DNA from: Flavobacterium aestivum
GTDB lineage: Bacteria > Bacteroidota > Bacteroidia > Flavobacteriales > Flavobacteriaceae
Assembly (NCBI RefSeq): GCF_026870175.2
Contig: NZ_CP113977.2
Span: forward strand, 4,278,001-4,342,000
Length of the DNA stretch: 64,000 nt
Direction of reading: 5' to 3'
Made by a program: the position numbers and the translations under genes. Below, in pieces: positions 36,208-44,433 of the stretch; the stretch's first letter is position 1, and each line of letters starts with the position of its first letter. The notes below the pieces were generated by a model that did no database searches, had not been told where the DNA came from, and worked only from the letters and a program-made list of their open reading frames with translations.

Positions 36208-36317
36208 CTTGAATCTTTTTTATTTGTTAATTACAACTTGTCTTGAAGCTTTTCTTTCTAACAGAAAAGGTATAAACGCGCTATAATTTTTTGTTTTACA
36301 ATATTATTTTGAGTCTG

Positions 36318-36346
36318 CAAATTTACACTTATTTTCCAATATACAA
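36318..36346 (-). promoter_or_regulatory. Promoter of rpmE2
   Basis: Minus strand: TTG (36344-36346), 18 bases, TAAATTTG (36318-36325), about 110 bases before the start codon, leaving a long leader that could carry autoregulation. Confidence 0.65.
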
Positions 36347-36414
36347 ACCTTTACGTAACTTTTTTTATATTATGGTAAAAAACTTTTTTTACACGTCAAT
36401 ATATTGGGAATTGC

Positions 36415-36422
36415 TATCTTTG
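36415..36422 (+). promoter_or_regulatory. -7 promoter element of the DUF4199-glycosyltransferase operon
   Basis: TATCTTTG matches TAnnTTTG, 25 bases before the ATG at 36448. Confidence 0.5.
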
Positions 36423-36447
36423 TGGATTCTTAAAAAAACAACTACTA

Positions 36448-36990
36448 ATGATAAATGAAATCGTAAAAAGAAACGGGATTACCTATGGAGCAATTACAGG
36501 AGTCATATTATGTTTAATTACAGCTTCTATATACGCAACAAATTTAGAATTATTTATTGCTTGGTGGACCACACTTTTAAGCTTTTCTGTAATTATCATT
36601 ATACCTATTATAGCACTAGTAAAAACAAAAAAAGAGCTGAATGGCATATTTCCTTATAAAGAAGCCTTTACGACCTATTTTATTACGGCTGCAATAGGAT
36701 TGCTTATCTCTATCGCTTTTAAAATTGTTTTATTTAATTTTATAGATCCATCCGTAAAAGACACTCTACTGGATATGACTGTAAAATATTTGATTAGTAC
36801 TTCAGAAAAATTTGGAGTAACCAAATCTGCACTAAGCGAAACTATTTCTAAACTTAAGGCCACGGATCCTTTTTCAGTCGTAGAACAATTAAAAGGAGCA
36901 ATTTTCAACCTCTTTTTTTGCATCATACTAGGCTTGCTAATGGCCGCATTCTTTAAAAGCAAATCTTCATCATCCCAAGAATACAAATAA
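36448..36990 (+). CDS. DUF4199 membrane protein
   Basis: 180 residues with four hydrophobic helices (about 12-32, 37-55, 73-97, 146-170) and a helical soluble stretch (about 100-145). The start (NGITYGAITGVILCLITAS) and the layout fit the DUF4199 family, common next to a glycosyltransferase gene in Flavobacteriia. Its TAA stop overlaps the next ATG by one base (TAATG), which couples it to the glycosyltransferase; it may help anchor or modulate that enzyme. Function unknown. Confidence 0.8.
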   Translation: MINEIVKRNGITYGAITGVILCLITASIYATNLELFIAWWTTLLSFSVIIIIPIIALVKTKKELNGIFPYKEAFTTYFITAAIGLLISIAFKIVLFNFIDPSVKDTLLDMTVKYLISTSEKFGVTKSALSETISKLKATDPFSVVEQLKGAIFNLFFCIILGLLMAAFFKSKSSSSQEYK

Positions 36991-37946
36991 TGAACTTATC
37001 CATACTCATACCGCTTCTTAACGAAGAGGAATCACTACAAGAATTGTACACTTGGATCATTTCGGTTATGAAATCGAACAATTACAGCTACGAAATCATT
37101 TTTCTGGATGACGGAAGTACAGATGAATCCTGGAATATTATATCAGGATTTGCCTCAGAAAATCCAAATGTAAAAGGAGTTCGTTTTATGAAAAACTTTG
37201 GTAAATCCCAAGCTTTGCATGCTGGTTTTGCTAAAGCAAAAGGTGATGTTATTATTACCATGGACGCCGATTTACAAGATAGTCCGGATGAGATCCCGGA
37301 TTTGTATGAAATGATTACCAAAGAAAAATACGACTTGGTTTCGGGATGGAAAAAGAAACGATACGACTCTGTTGTAGCCAAAAATATTCCGTCAAAACTA
37401 TTCAATTGGGCAGCCAGAAAAACATCTGGTGTAGAATTGAATGATTTTAATTGCGGATTGAAAGCTTACAAAAATGTAGTGGTAAAGAATATTGAAGTCT
37501 CTGGTGAAATGCACCGATATATCCCAGTTTTGGCGAAAAATGCCGGTTTTGGAAAAATTGGTGAAAAAGTAGTACAGCATCAAGCTAGAAAATATGGTGA
37601 AACTAAATTTGGAATGGAGCGTTTCATTAATGGTTTCTTAGATTTAATAACGATTTGGTTTCTTTCTAGATTCGGAAAAAGACCAATGCATTTATTTGGC
37701 GCCATAGGTTCTTTTATGTTTATTATTGGTTTTTTATTGGCCGGATATATTGGTTTTTCTAAACTATACCATATGTATATGGGAATGCGCTACAATTTAG
37801 TAACCAATAATCCTTGGTTTTATATCGCATTGACAACAATGGTTTTAGGTACACAATTGTTTTTGGCAGGATTTCTGGGTGAAATTATTTTAAGAACCAA
37901 AAACAACGAAGAACGTTATAAAGTTTCGACTGAAGTGAATTTTTAA
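36990..37946 (+). CDS. Family 2 glycosyltransferase, polyprenyl-phosphate sugar transferase type
   Basis: 318 residues. The GT-A domain (about 1-225) has LSILIPLLNEEESLQEL, FLDDGSTDESW (the first Asp pair), TMDADLQDSPDEIPDL (DxD-like metal site) and FNCGLKAYK. Two transmembrane helices follow at about 230-255 and 270-300. This matches DPM1/GtrB/ArnC-type enzymes that move a sugar from a nucleotide donor to undecaprenyl phosphate at the inner membrane. It is translationally coupled to the DUF4199 gene. The sugar is not predictable. Confidence 0.9.
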   Translation: MNLSILIPLLNEEESLQELYTWIISVMKSNNYSYEIIFLDDGSTDESWNIISGFASENPNVKGVRFMKNFGKSQALHAGFAKAKGDVIITMDADLQDSPDEIPDLYEMITKEKYDLVSGWKKKRYDSVVAKNIPSKLFNWAARKTSGVELNDFNCGLKAYKNVVVKNIEVSGEMHRYIPVLAKNAGFGKIGEKVVQHQARKYGETKFGMERFINGFLDLITIWFLSRFGKRPMHLFGAIGSFMFIIGFLLAGYIGFSKLYHMYMGMRYNLVTNNPWFYIALTTMVLGTQLFLAGFLGEIILRTKNNEERYKVSTEVNF

Positions 37947-38020
37947 TTTTCCACTTGTTTTATAAAAGCAATTTACTGAAAATAAAAAATTAAAATAAGT
38001 TACAAGAATTAAGTTTCTCA

Positions 38021-38196
38021 TTTTAGCCCTGATAGAAGCGGAAATCCTTTTTTGAATAAATCTATTTTTTCTTGAACAGACAGAGCGACCAACGGAAGCT
38101 CCTGACAGTTCTTAGAAAAAAAGATTTAAGAGAAAAAGATTATAGTGGATAGCAGGACGCATGCTGAACGAACTAACGAAGTAAATAGCTCCTAAC
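38021..38196 (+). repeat. Intergenic structured repeat element, copy C
   Basis: It begins TTTTAGCCCTGATAGAAGCG and contains GGAAATCC, TAGTGGATAGCAGGA and a final AGCTCCTAA. The internal stem is AAATCT with TTTTTTCT (38058-38072, one bulged A) paired to AGAAAAAAAGATTT (38114-38127), with nested GAAC/GTTC and GAGC/GCTC pairs. After the conserved GGA it also carries the sub-motif CGAACTAACGAAGTAA in reverse orientation relative to copy B. It fills most of the 305 bases between the glycosyltransferase and phosphohexomutase genes. Confidence 0.65.
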
Positions 38197-38251
38197 TAAA
38201 CTAATTTCTTGTTTTCATAAACATAGATTAACAACATAAACTAAATATAAA

Positions 38252-39979
38252 ATGCACATACCGCAAAACATTTTAGACGCAGTAAACGAATGGTTAACCC
38301 CAACATTTGATAATGAAACACAAGTAGCTATTAAGGAATTAATGACTACATCACCAAAAGATTTAGAAGAGAGTTTTTATAAAAATTTAGAGTTCGGTAC
38401 TGGCGGAATGCGTGGTGTGATGGGAGTTGGAAACAACCGTATCAACAAATATACTTTGGGTAAAAATACTCAAGGGCTTTCTAATTATATGCATACTGTT
38501 TTTCCTGGACAGGATTTAAAAGTTGTAATTGCTTATGATTGCCGTCACAATAGTCAATCATTAGCCAAAGTGGTTGCCGATGTTTTCTCTGCCAATGGTA
38601 TTCAGGTTTATTTATTTTCGGACTTGAGACCTACTCCAGAATTGTCATTTGCACTTAAATATTTAGGTTGTCAATGCGGTATTGTACTAACTGCATCTCA
38701 CAATCCACCGGAGTATAATGGTTACAAAGTCTATTGGCAAGACGGGGGTCAAATCGTTCCTCCACAAGACGGAGCCATCATTGAAATTATTGAAAAATTA
38801 AATTACGATGAAATCAAATTTTCGGCAAATGAAAGTTTGATACAATATATAGATACCGAAGTTGATGAAGCTTTTATAAAATCATCTGTTCAAAATGCAA
38901 GTTTCAATACTCCAAAAGAAGCCAAAGACAATTTAAACATTGTTTTTACTTCTTTGCACGGAACTTCTATTATGTCTGTTCCTGCAACTTTAGAAGAAGC
39001 AGGTTACAACAATGTAAACATTGTTCCGGAGCAGGCAAAACCAGATGGAAATTTCCCAACTGTAAAATCACCAAATCCTGAAGAACCAGAAGCATTGACA
39101 ATGGCTCTTGCCCTTGCTGATAAATTGAATGCCGACATTGTTATTGGTACTGATCCGGACTGTGACCGATTAGGCGTTGCTGTTAGAAACAATGAAGGCA
39201 AAATGACTTTGCTAAACGGAAATCAAACAATGATTTTGATGACCGCTTTCTTATTAGAGCAATGGAAAAAAGCTGGCAAGATAAACGGAAAACAATTTGT
39301 AGGCTCTACTATCGTTTCGACTCCAATGATTATGGAATTAGCAACGGCTTATGATGTAGAATGCAAAGTAGGTTTAACAGGCTTTAAATGGATTGCCAAA
39401 ATGATTAAAGACTTCCCTGAACTGCAATTTATTGGAGGTGGAGAAGAAAGTTTTGGATACATGGTTGGTGATGCCGTTCGTGATAAAGATGCCGTTGCAG
39501 CTACTTTATTAATCTGCGAAATTGCAGCTCAAGCCAAAGCTAAAGGCAATTCTGTTTACAACACCTTACTACAACATTATGTAGATTATGGTTTCTACAA
39601 AGAACATTTGGTTTCTCTTACCAAAAAAGGAATGGAAGGATTGGCAGAAATCAACCAGATGATGATTTCCTTACGCGAAAATCCATTGAAAGAAATCGAC
39701 GGACAAAGAGTGGTTATGGTAGAAGACTATAAATCATCGATCGCCAAAAACTTGTTTACAGATGAAGAGGAAACGATGAGTATACCAAAATCTGACGTAT
39801 TGATTTATTATACAGAGGATGGATCTAAAATATGCGCCAGACCAAGCGGAACGGAGCCTAAAATTAAATTTTACATCAGTGTAAAAACTGAATTAGATAG
39901 CGTTGCCAATTTTACTGAGATTGAACAAGTGCTGAACGAAAAAATTAAAAATATAATTATTGCAATGCAATTGAACTAA
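38252..39979 (+). CDS. Phosphohexomutase (phosphoglucomutase/phosphomannomutase)
   Basis: 575 residues with the four-domain alpha-D-phosphohexomutase layout. The active-site loop is TASHNPPEYNGYKVYW with the phosphorylated Ser, the metal loop GTDPDCDRLGVAV, the sugar-binding loop GGEESFGYM, and the phosphate-binding loop ARPSGTEPKIKFYI. The N-terminal FGTGGMRGVMGVG places it with the PGM2-type enzymes that convert glucose-1-phosphate and glucose-6-phosphate or act on deoxyribose- or ribose-1-phosphate. It interconverts sugar phosphates in the cytoplasm. The next gene follows after only 8 bases. Confidence 0.94.
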   Translation: MHIPQNILDAVNEWLTPTFDNETQVAIKELMTTSPKDLEESFYKNLEFGTGGMRGVMGVGNNRINKYTLGKNTQGLSNYMHTVFPGQDLKVVIAYDCRHNSQSLAKVVADVFSANGIQVYLFSDLRPTPELSFALKYLGCQCGIVLTASHNPPEYNGYKVYWQDGGQIVPPQDGAIIEIIEKLNYDEIKFSANESLIQYIDTEVDEAFIKSSVQNASFNTPKEAKDNLNIVFTSLHGTSIMSVPATLEEAGYNNVNIVPEQAKPDGNFPTVKSPNPEEPEALTMALALADKLNADIVIGTDPDCDRLGVAVRNNEGKMTLLNGNQTMILMTAFLLEQWKKAGKINGKQFVGSTIVSTPMIMELATAYDVECKVGLTGFKWIAKMIKDFPELQFIGGGEESFGYMVGDAVRDKDAVAATLLICEIAAQAKAKGNSVYNTLLQHYVDYGFYKEHLVSLTKKGMEGLAEINQMMISLRENPLKEIDGQRVVMVEDYKSSIAKNLFTDEEETMSIPKSDVLIYYTEDGSKICARPSGTEPKIKFYISVKTELDSVANFTEIEQVLNEKIKNIIIAMQLN

Positions 39980-39987
39980 CCCAGTAA

Positions 39988-41022
39988 ATGGACAAACTCA
40001 ACACAAATGACACTCCTCAACTATTAAATTCGATTATCGATTTAATAGATCAAACGCGTCATTTTGTTGCCAAAACAGTCAATCAAGAACTGACTTTATT
40101 GTACTGGAATATTGGAAAAAGTATCAATGATGAAATTCTAAAAAACGACAGGGCTGATTATGGTAAGAAAGTAATTTTAGGCCTAAGTCAAGAACTACAA
40201 AACAGATACGGAACAGGCTTTAGCAAAAGAAACTTACATAGTTTTATAAAACTAAGTACTGTTTTTCAAGACATTACAATTGTGCAGACAGTGTCTGCAC
40301 AATTGAGTTGGTCTCACTTATATTCAATTATCAATATAGAAAATCAAATAAAACGGGAGTTCTACATTCAAATGACTATTCACGAAAGATGGAGTGTAAG
40401 AACTTTACAAGAACGAATAGACAGCATGCTTTTTGAAAGAACAGCTATCAGCAAAAAGCCAGAACAAACTATTGTCAACGAATTAAAAGCATTAGAGACC
40501 GAAAAGAAAATAAGCCCAGATTTAGCATTTCGAGATCCTTATTTTCTGGACTTTCTAGGTTTACATGACAGTTATTCTGAAAAAGATTTAGAAAGTTCAA
40601 TTTTGGCCCAGCTTCAACATTTCATAACTGAGATGGGAAGCGAATTTGCATTTTTAGCCCGTCAGAAAAGAATAACCATTGATAATGAAGATTTTTATAT
40701 CGATTTACTATTTTACCATAGAGGATTAAAAAGTCTAGTTGCCATAGATTTGAAACTTGGAAAATTCAAAGCGAGCTACAAAGGTCAAATGGAACTATAT
40801 CTTCGTTGGTTAGAAAAAAACGAACAAAAAGAAGGCGAAAACAAGCCTGTTGGTTTAATTCTTTGTAGCGAAAAATCTCCAGAGCAAATCAATTATTTAA
40901 TGCTTGATAACCACGAGCACATCAAAGTAGCGGAATACCTGACTCAATTACCAGAAAAAAAATTATTGCTAGAAAAATTAGAAAAAGCTATTGCTATAGC
41001 AGAAAACAATAACAGAAAATAA
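39988..41022 (+). CDS. DUF1016/YhcG-family protein with PD-(D/E)xK nuclease domain
   Basis: 344 residues. The N-terminal DUF1016 domain (about 10-165) has LIDQTRHFVAKTVNQELTLLYWNIG, GTGFSKRNLHSFIKL and SAQLSWSHLYSI. The C-terminal half (about 175-335) has the nuclease core IDLLFYHRGLKSLVAIDLKLG with the D...DxK spacing and QMELYLRWLEKNE. Family members are often found near restriction systems and mobile DNA and are suspected DNA-binding nucleases. It is squeezed between a mutase gene (8 bases upstream) and an exporter gene (directly after its stop), so it looks inserted into a housekeeping operon. A perfect 29-base palindrome lies within it. Substrate and biological role are unknown. Confidence 0.9.
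   Translation: MDKLNTNDTPQLLNSIIDLIDQTRHFVAKTVNQELTLLYWNIGKSINDEILKNDRADYGKKVILGLSQELQNRYGTGFSKRNLHSFIKLSTVFQDITIVQTVSAQLSWSHLYSIINIENQIKREFYIQMTIHERWSVRTLQERIDSMLFERTAISKKPEQTIVNELKALETEKKISPDLAFRDPYFLDFLGLHDSYSEKDLESSILAQLQHFITEMGSEFAFLARQKRITIDNEDFYIDLLFYHRGLKSLVAIDLKLGKFKASYKGQMELYLRWLEKNEQKEGENKPVGLILCSEKSPEQINYLMLDNHEHIKVAEYLTQLPEKKLLLEKLEKAIAIAENNNRK
40277..40305. repeat. Perfect palindrome within the DUF1016 gene
   Basis: CAATTGTGCAGACA (40277-40290), one central G, and TGTCTGCACAATTG (40292-40305): 14-bp arms with no mismatch. It overlaps codons for IVQTVSAQL, the most conserved part of the DUF1016 domain. Confidence 0.95.
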
Positions 41023-42852
41023 ATGAACAATTTTAAAAAAATATTCCCTTTTGTAGTTCCATATAAGAAGTATGCTTATATGAACATATTTTTTAATATT
41101 CTATATGCCCTTTTTAGTACGCTATCTTTTGTATCCTTGATTCCGATGATGCAGGTTTTATTTGACCAAACCAAAAGAAACACAACAATGCCAGTTTACA
41201 AAGGAATATGGGAACTCAAAAAATATGGTGAAGATTATTTAAGTTATTACATTACCCATACTACCGATACATTTGGCGTAGGGCGAACTCTCACCATAAT
41301 GGTCGCTATAATCATCTCTATCTTTTTGCTAAAAAATTTATGTGACTATCTGGCGATGTTTTTCATTACCTTCTTACGTAATGGTGTTTTGAGAGATATG
41401 CGAAATGCCATGTACAAAAAAACTATTGAATTGCCTCTCGCCTTCTACTCTGAAAAAAGAAAAGGAGATGTTATTGCAAGAATTTCCGGAGATGTTAACG
41501 AGGTTCAGACTTCTTTTTTATCTATTCTGGAGCTTATTGTAAAAGAACCTCTAACCATTGTATTTACTTTAATAACAATGGTAACCATCAGTGTACAATT
41601 AACACTTTTTGTATTCATTTTTATTCCCGTTTCAGGCTATGTTATTTCCCTTATCGGAAAACAATTAAAAAAGAAATCGACTAGAGCACAAGAAGAGCAA
41701 GGAATCTTTTTGTCTACCATTGAAGAAACTTTGGGTGGATTAAAAGTTGTAAAAGGATATAATTCTGAAAATTACTTCAATCGCGTTTTTAAAGAATCGA
41801 CTCAACGCTTTTTTATATTATCCAATAGCATTGGTAACCGCCAAAATCTAGCTTCTCCAGCCAGTGAGTTTATGGGAATTATGGTTATTGCCATTTTGCT
41901 TTGGTATGGTGGGCACATGGTTTTGATAGACAAAACACTAAATGGTGCTTCCTTTATTGCCTACATGGGATTGGCTTATAACATTCTTACTCCTGCAAAA
42001 TCTATTTCGAAAGCATCATATGCTATCAAAAGAGGTAATGCAGCAGCAGAACGCGTTTTAGAAATTCTGGATCAGGAAAACCCAATTACCAGTAAAATCG
42101 ACGCTATAGAAAAATCATCTTTCGATTCTCAAATCGCAATAAACAACATCAACTTCAAATATGAAGATGAAACGGTTTTAAAGGATTTTTCTCTTAACAT
42201 AAAAAAAGGACAGACTGTAGCGCTTGTAGGACAATCAGGAAGCGGAAAAAGTACCATTGCCAATCTACTAACCCGTTTTTATGATGTAAATGAAGGAACC
42301 ATAGCTATTGATGGTGTTGCCATAAAAGATTTGAATTTGCAATCACTTCGTGGATTAATGGGATTGGTTACACAAGACAGTATTTTATTTAATGATACTA
42401 TAAAAGCCAATATATCCTTAGGAAAATTAGACGCTACCGATGAAGAAATCATCGAAGCTCTAAAAATAGCGAATGCTTATGAATTTGTAAAAGAATTACC
42501 TAAAGGGATTTACACCAACATTGGAGACAGCGGAAACAAACTTTCCGGAGGTCAAAAACAACGATTATCTATTGCCCGTGCCGTGTTGAAAAATCCACCG
42601 ATCATGATTTTGGATGAAGCAACATCCGCTTTAGACACAGAAAGCGAAAAACTGGTACAAGTGGCTCTAGAAAACATGATGCAAAACAGAACCTCTATTG
42701 TAATTGCACACCGCCTTTCAACCATACAAAAAGCAGATTTAATTGTGGTTATGAAAAAAGGAAAAATAGTAGAGCAAGGAAAACACGAAGAGCTTACTGC
42801 CATGAATGGTACTTATAACAAATTAGTAACGATGCAAAGTTTTGAATCATAA
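41023..42852 (+). CDS. ABC exporter half-transporter, MsbA/multidrug-like
   Basis: 609 residues. An ABC transmembrane domain of six helices occupies about 15-340 and the ATPase about 365-600, with Walker A GQSGSGKST, signature LSGGQKQRLSIARAVL and Walker B PIMILDEATSALD, then the AHRLST switch His. The domain order is that of homodimeric exporters such as MsbA (lipid A flippase) and LmrA; the lipid A role is likely in a Gram-negative with no other msbA seen here, but it is inference. It begins directly after the stop of the DUF1016 gene. Confidence 0.9.
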   Translation: MNNFKKIFPFVVPYKKYAYMNIFFNILYALFSTLSFVSLIPMMQVLFDQTKRNTTMPVYKGIWELKKYGEDYLSYYITHTTDTFGVGRTLTIMVAIIISIFLLKNLCDYLAMFFITFLRNGVLRDMRNAMYKKTIELPLAFYSEKRKGDVIARISGDVNEVQTSFLSILELIVKEPLTIVFTLITMVTISVQLTLFVFIFIPVSGYVISLIGKQLKKKSTRAQEEQGIFLSTIEETLGGLKVVKGYNSENYFNRVFKESTQRFFILSNSIGNRQNLASPASEFMGIMVIAILLWYGGHMVLIDKTLNGASFIAYMGLAYNILTPAKSISKASYAIKRGNAAAERVLEILDQENPITSKIDAIEKSSFDSQIAINNINFKYEDETVLKDFSLNIKKGQTVALVGQSGSGKSTIANLLTRFYDVNEGTIAIDGVAIKDLNLQSLRGLMGLVTQDSILFNDTIKANISLGKLDATDEEIIEALKIANAYEFVKELPKGIYTNIGDSGNKLSGGQKQRLSIARAVLKNPPIMILDEATSALDTESEKLVQVALENMMQNRTSIVIAHRLSTIQKADLIVVMKKGKIVEQGKHEELTAMNGTYNKLVTMQSFES

Positions 42853-42903
42853 TTTAGATTAGTACCTTTAGATTTCTAATGGTCACTTATTTAAATTAGG
42901 ACA

Positions 42904-43605
42904 ATGTATCTTAACAATCCCAACATAAAACTTCCACAAGATCCAGAAACCATTGTATGGAAATATCTGGACTTGTCGAAGTTTTTAGATTTATTGCTTT
43001 CGCGAAAACTCTTCATGTCGCGATCTGATAAATTTGAAGACCAATATGAAGGAACTTTTAGCGAGCCAACATACGAGGAAATCAAAAAACTTTCTACAAA
43101 CAATCCTGATTTTTTAAATTACTACAAAACACACCGGGAGAAGGTAGCCATTAGCAGTTGGCACATTAATGAATATGAATCGTTTGCCATGTGGCAGATT
43201 TTTACTCAAAACAGCGAAGGATTAGCCATACAATCTACAGTAAAAAGACTTCAAGATGCTTTAGTTCCTGAAAAAAATCACAAACAATATATAGGCGAAG
43301 TCAATTATATTGATTACAAAAAAGAATACATCCCATTTGATGATTTGTTTTTCCCATTTCTATTCAAACGCAAAAGCTTTCAATACGAACGCGAAGTACG
43401 CATCATTACTGATGTAACAGAAACCACCATCAAACTAAATGATGGTTTAAAAATAAATGTGGATATCAACCAATTGATCGAAAAAATATACATTCACCCA
43501 AAATCCGAGAATTGGTATAAAAACCTGGTAATTCAATTGGTAACGCAGCTGGGCTTTGATTTTGAAATTGAAAAATCAGATTTAGAAAGCAATATTTTGA
43601 TTTAA
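42904..43605 (+). CDS. DUF2971 family protein
   Basis: 233 residues, cytoplasmic. It starts with ETIVWKYLDLSKFLDLLLSR and LFMSRSDKFEDQYEG, then ISSWHINEYESFAMWQIFTQ and FKRKSFQYEREVRIIT. This is the DUF2971 pattern, a family found scattered in bacteria, sometimes in phage-defence or toxin neighbourhoods. No catalytic mechanism is known. It follows the ABC exporter by 51 bases and ends two bases from the convergent lipoprotein gene. Confidence 0.78.
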   Translation: MYLNNPNIKLPQDPETIVWKYLDLSKFLDLLLSRKLFMSRSDKFEDQYEGTFSEPTYEEIKKLSTNNPDFLNYYKTHREKVAISSWHINEYESFAMWQIFTQNSEGLAIQSTVKRLQDALVPEKNHKQYIGEVNYIDYKKEYIPFDDLFFPFLFKRKSFQYEREVRIITDVTETTIKLNDGLKINVDINQLIEKIYIHPKSENWYKNLVIQLVTQLGFDFEIEKSDLESNILI

Positions 43606-43607
43606 AA

Positions 43608-44330
43608 TCATATCGGATTGTAATTCTCAATCTTCCACTCTTTTGACGCCAAATCGATGTAATTGTAGTGCACTACATCCTTACTATCAAATTTCCCGTT
43701 TTTATTGGTATCATCAACGGTTCTAAAATACAAACGGTTTTTAGATTCTATTAAATTCCAATCAATTAATTCTTGAAGATCTGTAGATATTTTTGTGAAT
43801 TTATCACCACCTATTTTACTTAGATATAATGCTTTAATATCACTGGTATCAAGCTTTCCGTCTTTATTGGTATCCATATCATACATGGTATAAACCATAA
43901 TTTGATTTTTGGTTCTATCTGCAACAGTCTTTAGGTAACTTACTGTCTGAATCAAAACAGGTTTATCTGTTAATGCTTTTATGGAATCCGAATCTATTCT
44001 TTGGAATTTAATATTTTGTAAATAGCCCGTAATCTCATATTCTGATGTGTTTGATATCGTAAAACTCAAATCATTTACACTCGAAGAACCATATCTGTTT
44101 TTTGATCCTTTTTCATAAACATTCAAATCCCCAACTGGATGAATCAAGTAATTGGTTCCCTCCATTTGTATTGGCAAATCGGCTATTTTTATTTGAGTCG
44201 AATCGGCTTTGGTAAGCTCTCGTCCAGCTTTTGAAGCATCATAAATCACTTTCGGCTTTTCTGTTTCTTCTTTACAGCTTGCTAAAAGCAAAAGTGAAAT
44301 CCCTATATAGACAAAATGTGATGTTCTCAT
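43608..44330 (-). CDS. Lipoprotein with two EF-hand-like loops
   Basis: 240 residues from the ATG at 44330 (MRTSHFVYIGISLLLLASC, Cys19); the longer frame starts at TTG. Two calcium-binding-type loops appear, DMDTNKDGKLDTSD and DDTNKNGKFDSKD, at about 155-168 and 207-219, each DxDxNxDG-like. The remainder has no recognised domain. It lies 103 bases after the TonB-dependent receptor gene on the same strand, so it could be its surface or periplasmic lipoprotein partner (SusD-like function is not supported: the size and sequence differ). Confidence 0.75.
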   Translation of the reverse strand: MRTSHFVYIGISLLLLASCKEETEKPKVIYDASKAGRELTKADSTQIKIADLPIQMEGTNYLIHPVGDLNVYEKGSKNRYGSSSVNDLSFTISNTSEYEITGYLQNIKFQRIDSDSIKALTDKPVLIQTVSYLKTVADRTKNQIMVYTMYDMDTNKDGKLDTSDIKALYLSKIGGDKFTKISTDLQELIDWNLIESKNRLYFRTVDDTNKNGKFDSKDVVHYNYIDLASKEWKIENYNPI

Positions 44331-44433
44331 AATAATTCTAATATTAAAAAATAAACTCAAATGTAATCATTTTTAAAAATGGAAAGGAAATATACAACAG
44401 ATTTATTAATTCTGGTGATGCAGTAAAAACAGG

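Noticed and set aside
39988..41022. Complete restriction-modification or defence island around the DUF1016 gene
   Set aside because: No methylase, specificity subunit, toxin or other defence gene accompanies it; the neighbours are a mutase and an exporter.
42904..43605. Toxin-antitoxin pair with the DUF2971 gene
   Set aside because: No partner small gene stands beside it; the nearest gene is convergent and unrelated.
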